64,000 nucleotides of DNA from Streptococcus oralis (GTDB lineage Bacteria > Bacillota > Bacilli > Lactobacillales > Streptococcaceae), in contig CAJPKC010000001.1 in NCBI GenBank assembly GCA_905370255.1, forward strand, positions 1-64,000. The letters run 5' to 3'. The notes beneath the pieces were generated by a model, which saw only the letters and a program-made list of their open reading frames with translations, had not been told where the DNA came from and did not search any database. Position numbers and translations under genes: made by a program. Shown here piece by piece: positions 49,568 through 57,206 of the stretch. How positions within the stretch are numbered: position 1 is the first letter of the stretch; the number at the start of each line of letters is the position of its first letter.

Positions 49568-50464
49568 TTAGGTTGTGATGTTGATTGACGGTAAGTCGTA
49601 AGTTTCGATGACGTTCAGAACGTCTTCTTCTGTGAGTGATTGTGTTTTATGGATTGATTTTTCGATGAAAGAATCAAGCGTTTCGTTATTTTGATAGTTA
49701 CGCATAAAGTCAATAGCTACGAGATGCGAAGCTTTGTTCCGTGGGAATGCGTAGATATCATTTTTGCTGATTAATCGAACAATATCGCCATTGACGTAGA
49801 CTTCGTAACCGGCTTCGTCGTTAGAATATGGTTCTAGTTGTCTGCGAACATCTGTGATCGATACGTTTTTCCAGAGATTTTTGTGTTCTAACTTATTCAT
49901 TGATTGATGAGTGAGCAGATATTGAATAATCTTTGTGATGTTCGACAATGGTTTTTGAGATGTTTCGCCGAAGTAGATGGACGGATTGTTCTTTTTAACA
50001 ACGACTTGATATTTATTACCGTTTGAATCGTATTCGTTTTCGATAGAGATGATTCGATCGAGTTCTACTTTCTTGATAACCTTCTTGAAAATCAGATCAC
50101 GGTTTTGATCGATATCTGGTGATGCTGCAAGTACTTGGGTCGCGAGTGTCTCCATGGGAATTATTGCGTTTTTTGCCTCAGAAATAAGAGCAACTAGCAC
50201 AAGGAAGTACATTCCGTATTCGAAATTCGAACTAAATGTTGTCTTATGTTGATCCTCATCGGCTAGTTGTAATTTGAATGCATTTGATGTTTGAACAAGC
50301 TCAAGACCTGTGTCTTTATAGAGTTGTTCTTTAAAGTGACTGAAGCATTTTTTAAGCAGAGAATAGTGTTTATCTGATTCCTTGATGCTGTTCGTAGTCA
50401 GCAATTTTTGCAGTAAGGTTGGCGATTCTTCTTTCAGTTTTTGTAATATGTGATTGGATAGCAT
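49568..50464 (-). CDS. jetB: JetB-like (MukE/DUF4194-type) subunit
   Basis: 298 aa from ATG 50464, which overlaps jetA-like by 95 nt and has only AAAGG 11 nt upstream; a later start is possible. Helical first half (EYGMYFLVLVALISEA) then winged-helix-like segments (NLWKNVSITDVRRQLEPYSNDEAGYEVYVNGDIVRLISKNDIYAFPR). Size and place between the kleisin-like and SMC genes support KITE subunit assignment. Direct similarity is weak. Confidence 0.65.
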   Translation of the reverse strand: MLSNHILQKLKEESPTLLQKLLTTNSIKESDKHYSLLKKCFSHFKEQLYKDTGLELVQTSNAFKLQLADEDQHKTTFSSNFEYGMYFLVLVALISEAKNAIIPMETLATQVLAASPDIDQNRDLIFKKVIKKVELDRIISIENEYDSNGNKYQVVVKKNNPSIYFGETSQKPLSNITKIIQYLLTHQSMNKLEHKNLWKNVSITDVRRQLEPYSNDEAGYEVYVNGDIVRLISKNDIYAFPRNKASHLVAIDFMRNYQNNETLDSFIEKSIHKTQSLTEEDVLNVIETYDLPSINITT

Positions 50465-51833
50465 TGTTTTGGATAACCTTTAGTGAATAGTTTGGGATGG
50501 TAAATCGCGCCGTTTTACGATTTGGTAATGTTGTTTCAATAACAGTATTTTTATTAGACGGAACAGTTTTGATGCATAAGCTTTCAGGATCATTGAGTGC
50601 ATCCTCTGATCCGCTATTTAAAATAGCTTGTCTAATTGCGAAATAGGAGTCATTGTCGTAATGATTTGATGTGACAGGCGATTGCATAATTTTAGAATGC
50701 AGTTTCAATGTTTTTAACTGTTTCGACAAACTACGAACTTCTAATTTGTCCATTTCGTACTGTTGCTCTTTTTTATTGATTTTTGGCTTGACTTTTGGTT
50801 CAGGTTTTGCATCAGGCATAGTCATAATGATGTCGCGACCGTTGAGTGATGCGATACTATTTGTCGTGATGTGATGAATTGTTTTGTTACTCATTAATCT
50901 ATTGAATTTCTCTTCACATTTTTCAACGGATGGTTCGTTAAAGAATTGTTTGGCGAGATCAATTAGCAAGCCTTTGGTTTCCATGTTTTTATGGATATCT
51001 TTTAAGTAGTCATTAATTTGCGTTAAGATCTTTTGGACGTCTAGTAGTTTTTGTGTATAGTTTTCGTAGACGCCGTTTTTTGTAATTTGATCGACAAATC
51101 GGTTGACGTTGTTTTTGATGCGTTCAGCTGTACTGTCATTTGTTGTTGCACCTTCAATGTGATGCGCGATGTTTTTGTAGAAGTGCGATGATTCAAGATT
51201 TTTTAATTGATCAAGACGTTCTTTGATGGTTTCGCCTTCTTTTAGTAAGACGTTTAGAATATCGTTTGAGACAGAGCTGAATTCTTTGATATGCTTTTCA
51301 AGTTTATCAATGGCGCTGAGCAGTGAATCATCATTGCGAACTTTGATAAGCTCTGTGTGAAGACGACGTGCGCTATCACGTAAATGATTTAGTTTAGCGT
51401 CACTTCGTTGATAGAAGTTACCTGATGTATCATCTAATAGGAATTCGTAAGCGTCTTTGATTAGTTCAGGATTGTCTGAATACAAGAAGTTATTCAAGTG
51501 ATTAACGAATTTCTTGAAGTCACCAATGCTAAGTTGGACGATAACGGTGTCGTTGCTCAATGTGGCAAGACTGATGATTACACGATACCAATTAGTCCCT
51601 TTAGTGCTGAGTTGATAGTTAGATTGTTTGATTACTGTTTCCTTGGTCAATCCAAACGCTCGGGATTGATCATATTCGATAAGTCCAAATGAATCAAGTT
51701 GTTGAATAACGTGACTGTTTGCTAGGTGCTTGATTTGGTCGTACGAAGCGGATCCGTGATCGTAAAGCATTTTAAGCAATTGTTGGACGTTTTTATTGGA
51801 GGAAACATATTTAATGGGATCCCATTGTTCCAT
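50370..51833 (-). CDS. jetA: JetA-like (MukF/kleisin-type) subunit
   Basis: 487 aa, the usual JetA length. N-terminal winged-helix-like part (NKNVQQLLKMLYDHGSASYDQIKHLANSHVIQQLDSFGLIEYD), long central helical region (about 150-300), C-terminal part with Lys/Glu helices. First gene of the jetABCD-like operon. No promoter is clear in the 56 bp upstream, so it may be co-transcribed with 51890-55291. Assignment rests on order and size. Confidence 0.65.
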   Translation of the reverse strand: MEQWDPIKYVSSNKNVQQLLKMLYDHGSASYDQIKHLANSHVIQQLDSFGLIEYDQSRAFGLTKETVIKQSNYQLSTKGTNWYRVIISLATLSNDTVIVQLSIGDFKKFVNHLNNFLYSDNPELIKDAYEFLLDDTSGNFYQRSDAKLNHLRDSARRLHTELIKVRNDDSLLSAIDKLEKHIKEFSSVSNDILNVLLKEGETIKERLDQLKNLESSHFYKNIAHHIEGATTNDSTAERIKNNVNRFVDQITKNGVYENYTQKLLDVQKILTQINDYLKDIHKNMETKGLLIDLAKQFFNEPSVEKCEEKFNRLMSNKTIHHITTNSIASLNGRDIIMTMPDAKPEPKVKPKINKKEQQYEMDKLEVRSLSKQLKTLKLHSKIMQSPVTSNHYDNDSYFAIRQAILNSGSEDALNDPESLCIKTVPSNKNTVIETTLPNRKTARFTIPNYSLKVIQNNAIQSHITKTERRIANLTAKIADYEQHQGIR

Positions 51834-51889
51834 AGTTTTTCAAATAAAAACAACCCCGAACGTGGATTTGTCGGAGCAGTTAATCCTTT

Positions 51890-52159
51890 CTAAAATGTAA
51901 TTTTATCTAGTTTTTGATCCGTTTCTTGTGCTTTGTGGAATTCAACGCTTTCGATATAGTCGATATCGAAACGACGTTCCCACAAATCCAAATAAGATTC
52001 AATATTATTTTTTACTTTAGTGTATTGCTGTGAGAGAATTTCATCTTGGAGACTCGCACACACAATATCGTTATAGAAGCGTGTTTTGTTGTCAACTTGG
52101 CCGCGAATGTTTGCGACCACATAGAGGAGAGGACGGGATTGTCCTGTAGCGTTTGTCAT
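51890..52159 (-). CDS. Hypothetical protein, 89 aa
   Basis: ATG 52159 behind AAAGGAAT. Beta then helix, LLYVVANIRGQVDNKTRFYNDIVC. No membrane helix. Not recognised. Just upstream of the Wadjet-like operon. Confidence 0.5.
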   Translation of the reverse strand: MTNATGQSRPLLYVVANIRGQVDNKTRFYNDIVCASLQDEILSQQYTKVKNNIESYLDLWERRFDIDYIESVEFHKAQETDQKLDKITF

Positions 52160-52202
52160 AAAAGTTTTATTCCTTTGCGAAGTTTATTGTAGTTTTTGCA
52201 CT

Positions 52203-52228
52203 TTTAAAAAGGCGTTTTCACGCCTTCG
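52203..52228 (-). terminator. Terminator of the rarA operon
   Basis: Minus strand AAGGCGT-GAA-AACGCCTTTTT. Confidence 0.8.
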
Positions 52229-52341
52229 ATTTGTGATTGTTTCGGACAAGTGCGGATTCGATAACGAAGCTCTCGCAAATTGCGAGGCTCGTAATAGACA
52301 ATCCACAATCGTACGAAATCTAAATATTCTTGTTTAGTCAT
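52204..52341 (-). CDS. Small protein, 45 aa
   Basis: MTKQEYLDFVRLWIVYYEP... ending IEGVKTPF. ATG 52341 with AAGGTGA 6-7 nt upstream, beginning 2 bp after the stop of 52344-52631. The stop codon is in the terminator hairpin GGCGTGAAAACGCC-TTTTT (52205-52226). Confidence 0.55.
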   Translation of the reverse strand: MTKQEYLDFVRLWIVYYEPRNLRELRYRIRTCPKQSQIEGVKTPF

Positions 52342-52343
52342 TG

Positions 52344-52631
52344 TTATTTCACCTTAGTGATGACGATCCGCGATTCTTCTTTGCGTTTTGGCGCATAATA
52401 GATCACGGCAGAGACGTCTTTGTCAGGAGTTACGTTCACGAAGAATTCGCCTTGGTCATCATAATAATGGCATTTTTTGAGAAGCGGATCAAGTGGATTT
52501 AAGCCGTTCAATTGTGATTGCATATCGTCACTGACCTCTCTTAATAGAATGTCAACGGCTGCGAAGAGACCCTCTTGCAAGTTTTTCACTTCTTGTTCCG
52601 ATTGATCCGGCAGAGTCATGGTATATGTCAT
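52344..52631 (-). CDS. Hypothetical protein, 95 aa
   Basis: ATG 52631, 2 bp after the rarA stop region. Acidic alpha/beta: MTLPDQSEQEVKNLQEGLFAAVDILL, then YYDDQGEFFVNVTPD. Not recognised. Translationally coupled to rarA. Confidence 0.5.
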   Translation of the reverse strand: MTYTMTLPDQSEQEVKNLQEGLFAAVDILLREVSDDMQSQLNGLNPLDPLLKKCHYYDDQGEFFVNVTPDKDVSAVIYYAPKRKEESRIVITKVK

Positions 52632-52633
52632 TT

Positions 52634-53902
52634 TTAAGATCCTTTATTTAAGTCTGCAATCATGCGAGCTCTGTCAACGAGTTCGTGTTCATGAGTTGTT
52701 GTTAAGTTTTCTGTATCGAGATAGAAAGCGTTCGTCAGCGAAGCAGGTAGATACTGTTGTGGTGTATAGTGCGCGTTAAAGTCATGTGGATAGTTATATC
52801 CGACGACGCCCATCTTATCAGCACCTTTATAGTGTGCGTCACGAAGATGTAGTGGAATCGTTGTATCGATTTCTGGATCGTTAATGTCTGCGATTGCACG
52901 GTCAAGAGCCATGTATGCGTTATTCGATTTAGGACTCAGCGCTAGTTCCACGACAGCCATCGCTAAAGGGATACGTGCTTCTGGAAAGCCGGTATCTCGT
53001 GCGACGTCAATAGCATTTTTCGTTAGAGTGACAGCTGTCGGATTTGCGAGCCCGATGTCTTCAAAGGCAATGATAGAGAGTCTGCGACAGATTCCTATCA
53101 AGTCTCCTGACAGGATTAGACGCGCGAGATAGTGGAGGGATGCGTTCACGTCACTACCTCGAATGGATTTTTGAAAGGCAGACAACAAGTTATAATGTTC
53201 GCTACCATCTTTATCGCCAGCTAGGACTTTCTTTTGGAGGATTTCTTCCATGATTGGCGTAGTGATTGTCACGGTGTCTTGATCGACAGGTGTCGAGAGA
53301 ATGGCTAACTCGAAACTATTAAGTGCTTTTCGAACGTCGCCATTCGAGTTATTTGCAATAAACAAGAGCGTATCTCGTGACACGTCGACTTTATAGTCTT
53401 TTAGAACAGAATCTTGTGTTAGAGATTTTTCAAGAAGATCTGCAATAGCTTCAGCTGTCACGGATTTAATCTCTAGTAATGTTGCACGAGAACGAATGGC
53501 GGGGTTAATTGAAATGTATGGATTTTCGGTTGTTGCGCCGACGAGGATAATTTGACCGTTTTCCGTATAGGGTAATAAAAAGTCTTGTTTTGGTTTATCT
53601 AAACGGTGAATTTCGTCAAGAAGTAAAATTACGGGTTGTTTTTCAGCTTCTTTGGCGATAGTTTGTAATTTTTTCTTATCGTCGGTCGATGCATTGAAAT
53701 ATTCAAATGGAATGTTGAGACTTCCGGATAAGGCTGACGCCATGGACGTTTTTCCTGTTCCGGGTGGTCCATATAGAATAATCGAAGACATTTGTTTCGC
53801 TGCGACCATTCGTCCTAGAATTTTATCGGGAGCGGTTAAGTGTTCTTGACCGATAACGTCTTCGATTTTCTGTGGACGCATACGCGTTGCTAAGTTAGAC
53901 AT
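52634..53902 (-). CDS. rarA: RarA/MgsA-type replication-associated recombination ATPase
   Basis: 422 aa. AAA+ motifs: box VIGQEHL, Walker A LYGPPGTGKTSMA, Walker B LLLDEIHRLD, sensor 1 VGATTENPYISINPA, Arg-finger region IRSRATLLEI, then the MgsA helical domain with HYLARLILSGDLIGICRRLSIIAFEDIGLANP and RIPLAMAVVELALSPKSN, and a C-terminal YNYPHDF. Acts at stalled replication forks. Complete, full length. Confidence 0.96.
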   Translation of the reverse strand: MSNLATRMRPQKIEDVIGQEHLTAPDKILGRMVAAKQMSSIILYGPPGTGKTSMASALSGSLNIPFEYFNASTDDKKKLQTIAKEAEKQPVILLLDEIHRLDKPKQDFLLPYTENGQIILVGATTENPYISINPAIRSRATLLEIKSVTAEAIADLLEKSLTQDSVLKDYKVDVSRDTLLFIANNSNGDVRKALNSFELAILSTPVDQDTVTITTPIMEEILQKKVLAGDKDGSEHYNLLSAFQKSIRGSDVNASLHYLARLILSGDLIGICRRLSIIAFEDIGLANPTAVTLTKNAIDVARDTGFPEARIPLAMAVVELALSPKSNNAYMALDRAIADINDPEIDTTIPLHLRDAHYKGADKMGVVGYNYPHDFNAHYTPQQYLPASLTNAFYLDTENLTTTHEHELVDRARMIADLNKGS

Positions 53903-53914
53903 GATGAGTCCCTT

Positions 53915-54295
53915 CTAGTTGGTTTCGTGAGCGTGACGACCGTCGTAATAACCGCTGTTGTAGCCTGCTTCTTTTCCATCGAAAAAGCCATCTTTTTTAC
54001 CGTCTTCGTAACCGCTATCATAGCCTTCATCTTTGCCTTCGCTATAACCATCGTCATAGCCTTCGTCTTTTCCGTCGGCGTAGCCTCGATCATAACCTTG
54101 ATCGTAATTGTTTTGTAGTTCGCAATCAATGGATTCGTTTGAGACGAAGTTGTCGTCGATATGTTGAATGATTCGATCGAGACCTTCTTTTGTGATTTCT
54201 AGGTTTTGTTCAGTTGTGAGATCTTGGAGTAAATAAATAAGCCCCTCGAATTCTGAATCGGGGTTTTGGATTTCAAATGATTTCAAATATTTCAT
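53915..54295 (-). CDS. Acidic Gly/Tyr-repeat protein, 126 aa
   Basis: Start taken as ATG 54295 (MKYLKSFEIQNPDSE); an in-frame TTG/ATG at 54319 is less supported. First 60 residues alpha/beta. The rest is about ten tandem GY-x-x-G units (EGYDDGYSEGKDEGYDSGYEDG), as in FliH-type GxxxG/GY helices. Such repeats form helix dimers or bind partners. Codons vary between units, so the repeat is old or maintained by selection. Confidence 0.6.
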   Translation of the reverse strand: MKYLKSFEIQNPDSEFEGLIYLLQDLTTEQNLEITKEGLDRIIQHIDDNFVSNESIDCELQNNYDQGYDRGYADGKDEGYDDGYSEGKDEGYDSGYEDGKKDGFFDGKEAGYNSGYYDGRHAHETN

Positions 54296-54370
54296 GTTGT
54301 GAGTTTTCCCTTCTAACAAGTGTTTCGAAAAAGAAAATGGTCAACGTCGTGGACGTTGACCTTTTGGCTT

Positions 54371-54958
54371 TTATTTAACGTATTCGTTCATGTATGCTTT
54401 AATCGAATCGTTTGTAGCACGGGCATTTCTACCTTTACTTGTTTGGTTTAAGTTCCCGTTTGAATCGATATAAATTGGTGTAGACATATTTGTTGTTACG
54501 TTGTAGTTTTTCAACGTAGCTTCGTCAGTGAATTCTACAGTGAAGTTATGATGTTCTTGTTGATTGAACCATTCTAAAAATTCTTCTTTGGTTTTTTCTC
54601 CGTTGACACCTGGTGCAACGAGAATAGCTACATCGAAGTTTTTATCAGGGTCGTTTGCAAGTTCTTCGATGTCTTTCATACCGTTGACACTTGCTTCATT
54701 TGTTGAGTTGAAATACTCAACGTATTTTTTACGTTTTTCTGTTTTAGCGTTGTCGACTAAGTTTCCGTTTGCTTGTTGATCCGGATTTGTTGTATCTGTG
54801 ACGTTGATAGCCGGAGCTTCTTTTAATTCTTTGTTTTCAACGGCTTTTTTAGCTGTTACCGGTTTAGTTTCTTCTACTTTTGATTTAGATGACCCTCCGC
54901 AAGCAGCGAGTCCGATAAGGCTTGCGCCTAAAATAGCTAGTGTTGTGATTTTTTTCAT
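54371..54958 (-). CDS. Lipoprotein, 195 aa
   Basis: Signal peptide with lipobox LIGLAACGG. Lys/Glu/Thr linker, then domain NLVDNAKTEKRKKYVEYFNSTNEASVNGMKDIEELANDP and VAILVAPGVNGEKTKEEFLEWFNQQEHH. Not recognised. ATG 54958 follows AGAAAGGAAATC. Confidence 0.65.
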   Translation of the reverse strand: MKKITTLAILGASLIGLAACGGSSKSKVEETKPVTAKKAVENKELKEAPAINVTDTTNPDQQANGNLVDNAKTEKRKKYVEYFNSTNEASVNGMKDIEELANDPDKNFDVAILVAPGVNGEKTKEEFLEWFNQQEHHNFTVEFTDEATLKNYNVTTNMSTPIYIDSNGNLNQTSKGRNARATNDSIKAYMNEYVK

Positions 54959-54970
54959 TTGATTTCCTTT

Positions 54971-55291
54971 CTATTCTTCGGGGAATTGTCCATCTTTAAT
55001 AAGATCGTGGGCTTCAACGACAAGGTCTGTATCTTCAACTAGAATATGCGCGAGCATATGTACGCGTAATTCGTAAGGGATCATATCACGTTGTTCAAAT
55101 AAGAGATGTGTGAGAAGACCAATGTTTCCTGATAGAATAACGTTACCACTATTAGGTGCTTCGGCTTCATAAAGGTCGCCGTCGACTCCGACATAAGCGA
55201 AGTGTTTGTTTTCAGGATCTTTTCCGAATTGGATTAGTTGCTGTACAGTTTGAGCGACAAGTTGTTGTTTTTGTTTGTTTTCCTTGTTCAT
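54971..55291 (-). CDS. Hypothetical protein, 106 aa
   Basis: First gene of the leftward unit behind promoter 55322-55350. Helical N-terminus then beta (KHFAYVGVDGDLYEAEAPNSGNVILSGNIGLL). Contains no membrane segment. Not recognised. Confidence 0.55.
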   Translation of the reverse strand: MNKENKQKQQLVAQTVQQLIQFGKDPENKHFAYVGVDGDLYEAEAPNSGNVILSGNIGLLTHLLFEQRDMIPYELRVHMLAHILVEDTDLVVEAHDLIKDGQFPEE

Positions 55292-55321
55292 TAAAAGTCT
55301 ACTTTCTATTAAGATATCCTT

Positions 55322-55401
55322 ATTTTATCACATTTTTTTAATTCTTGCAAAAGTTAGGTGCGATTTTTTCTTTTGCATTTTGCACGGAAATGTTGTAAAA
55401 T
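55322..55401. promoter_or_regulatory. Divergent TTGC-type promoters
   Basis: Leftward: TTGCAA (55345-55350), 17 bp, TAAAAT (plus ATTTTA 55322-55327). Rightward: TTGCAT (55373-55378), 17 bp, TAAAAT (55396-55401). Same -35 class and spacing as at 1633, 15376, 19594 and 42784. Confidence 0.75.
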
Positions 55402-55435
55402 AGTTGTAGATTAAATGAAAGTGAGACAGAATTAG

Positions 55436-55855
55436 ATGACAGTATTTGCACCACGATTTACGTCACATGACCCACAAGTAGAAGAATGGTGGGAAAATCA
55501 ACGTGTGAAATCAAAATCGTTAGAATTAGCAATTAAGCTTTTGGTGAAGCAATATGGAACGGTAGATATTTATGATGCCGCGATTGAATCTTTGACTCGA
55601 TCAGCCGGCGTTGTTCCTGTAGTACAAACGGAGCCTGTTAAAAAAGAAGTTGCTCCAAAAGTGGAAGATAAGCCTAAAAAACAGGTGAAAAACGAACCCA
55701 AGCAAGTTGTCGCAAGTGAACCAACGCAAATTGACCCGCAAGAGTTGATTGCTGCGAGCGAAAAACCAAAAGCGCCTGCTAAAAAGGCATCTCCTCAAGA
55801 ATTAAGTCCTGACGATATTCTTGCAATGATGAGTAATCAAGCTGGTTCATTGTAG
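55436..55855 (+). CDS. ParR-like ribbon-helix-helix protein with Lys/Pro-rich tail
   Basis: 139 aa. EEWWENQRVKSKSLELAIKLLVKQYGTVDIYDA resembles the ribbon-helix-helix N-terminus of ParR/AlfB-type segregation adaptors (KSxSlxxLI..yG..Dv). The rest is a disordered VEPKK/EPKQ tail ending SPDDILAMMSNQAGSL, which could be a filament-binding segment. No ParM/AlfA gene is in the window. A plasmid segregation role is inferred. Confidence 0.5.
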   Translation: MTVFAPRFTSHDPQVEEWWENQRVKSKSLELAIKLLVKQYGTVDIYDAAIESLTRSAGVVPVVQTEPVKKEVAPKVEDKPKKQVKNEPKQVVASEPTQIDPQELIAASEKPKAPAKKASPQELSPDDILAMMSNQAGSL

Positions 55856-55906
55856 TTTCAGACCTGAGGGGTCGTTATAATTAATTTCAAACCTGAAACG
55901 AATTTG

Positions 55907-55941
55907 TCACTAAATTGAAATATTTAGTGACTATTTTTTTT
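55907..55941 (+). terminator. Terminator after the ParR-like gene
   Basis: GTCACTAAAT-TGAA-ATATTTAGTGAC then TATTTTTTTT. Confidence 0.85.
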
Positions 55942-55990
55942 GATATACTATAAGATGCTAAGAATTAAAGAAAAGGAAAAGTAGAATAGA

Positions 55991-57109
55991 ATGATTAAGA
56001 AATCAGTAGTAAGTGGATTAATGTTATCAACGTCAGTGCTTGGAATTGCAGGGTGCTCTGTACCGCAAAAGGAAGCTGTATCGAATAACGCAGAACATGT
56101 AACGGCTAAAGACCCCGCAAGCGAAGTTACGACAAAATTGGCGTCTAGCGTTGCATCTCGTCCGGAGCAACCTGTATCGACAACATCTCAAGAAACAGTT
56201 GTACCGATGACACAAGCGCCGACAATTTCAGCAGAAGCCTTGAAACAAGACGTTGTTGCAGAGCCTGTAGTTGAGACAGCGAAACCGGTAGAAACTGTTG
56301 CGAATAATGCACCGGTTGTTGAAACGAATACTTATCAAGCGAAACCTACTTTTGTAGAGTTGTCTGCACCGAAAGTGGTTGCGCCGACTGTTGAAGCAAC
56401 GGTTAATACAGCTGTTGAAAAACCGGTAGAGGCTGTAAATGCATCAGCTCATAACGAAGTTGTTGAAAAACAAGATGTTGTGAAAGATGAAAAAGCTACA
56501 GTTGAAGCAACACCAGCTGTAACCGAAAACAAACAAGAAGTTGCAACAGAAGAATCTGTGCAACCAGCTACAGAAAAACCTGTAGAGCCAGTCTCTAAAG
56601 AAGAACCGAAAGCGGAAACGGTTGAGAAACCAGCTGAAGTGTCTGAACCAGTTGTATCACAAGCGCAACCAGTAGAACAACCTGTCGCAGAAGCACCAGT
56701 TGTCGAGGAAAAAGTACAGGAACCTGCGCCAACTATCAAGCCAGAAACTCGCCAACATCCGCAATATAATTCGGATGCGAGTTCATATCCAACGGGTCAA
56801 TGTACATGGGGTGTTAAAACAGTAGCTCCTTGGGTTGGTGACTATTGGGGTAATGGCGGACAATGGGCTGAATCAGCCGCGCGCGATGGATTCCGTACAG
56901 GCAATACGCCGGAAGTCGGTTCCGTTGCATCTTGGGATGATGGCGGATACGGACACGTTGCCTATGTCACTGATGTAGATCCCGCTACGGGTTACGTTAA
57001 AGTGCTCGAAGCGAATTATAATGGTGATCAATCAATTGGTGATCATCGTGGATGGTTCGATGCGTCTAATCCGACATGGGGAACTGTGACATATATCTAT
57101 CAAAATTAA
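55991..57109 (+). CDS. CHAP-domain lipoprotein (peptidoglycan amidase/endopeptidase)
   Basis: 372 aa. Lipobox VLGIAGCSV. Middle about 200 residues are low-complexity Val/Glu/Pro/Thr/Ala ([20 protein letters not shown]). C-terminal CHAP domain about 255-372: [15 protein letters not shown] (catalytic Cys), [11 protein letters not shown] (His), EANYNGDQ (Asn). Cuts peptidoglycan outside the membrane while tethered. -10 TATACT at 55944-55949. First gene of the wall module followed by the vWA/G5 protein and sortase. Confidence 0.9.
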   Translation: MIKKSVVSGLMLSTSVLGIAGCSVPQKEAVSNNAEHVTAKDPASEVTTKLASSVASRPEQPVSTTSQETVVPMTQAPTISAEALKQDVVAEPVVETAKPVETVANNAPVVETNTYQAKPTFVELSAPKVVAPTVEATVNTAVEKPVEAVNASAHNEVVEKQDVVKDEKATVEATPAVTENKQEVATEESVQPATEKPVEPVSKEEPKAETVEKPAEVSEPVVSQAQPVEQPVAEAPVVEEKVQEPAPTIKPETRQHPQYNSDASSYPTGQCTWGVKTVAPWVGDYWGNGGQWAESAARDGFRTGNTPEVGSVASWDDGGYGHVAYVTDVDPATGYVKVLEANYNGDQSIGDHRGWFDASNPTWGTVTYIYQN

Positions 57110-57135
57110 GAAGCGATATCGCTTCTTTTTTTTCG
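57109..57135 (+). terminator. Terminator after the CHAP gene
   Basis: AAGAAGCGAT-ATCGCTTCTTTTTTTT. Confidence 0.85.
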
Positions 57136-57206
57136 GTCTTGTTTTCTATAAAAGAATATGGTAAAATTAGGCTATTAAGAAAATTTTAAGTAAAGGACGA
57201 TTTTAC

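Noticed and set aside
53890..54129. Minus-strand Lys/Thr-rich ORF
   Set aside because: Frame-shifted reading of the GY repeat gene.
56449..56739. Minus-strand Ser/Thr-rich ORF
   Set aside because: Antisense shadow of the low-complexity part of the CHAP protein.
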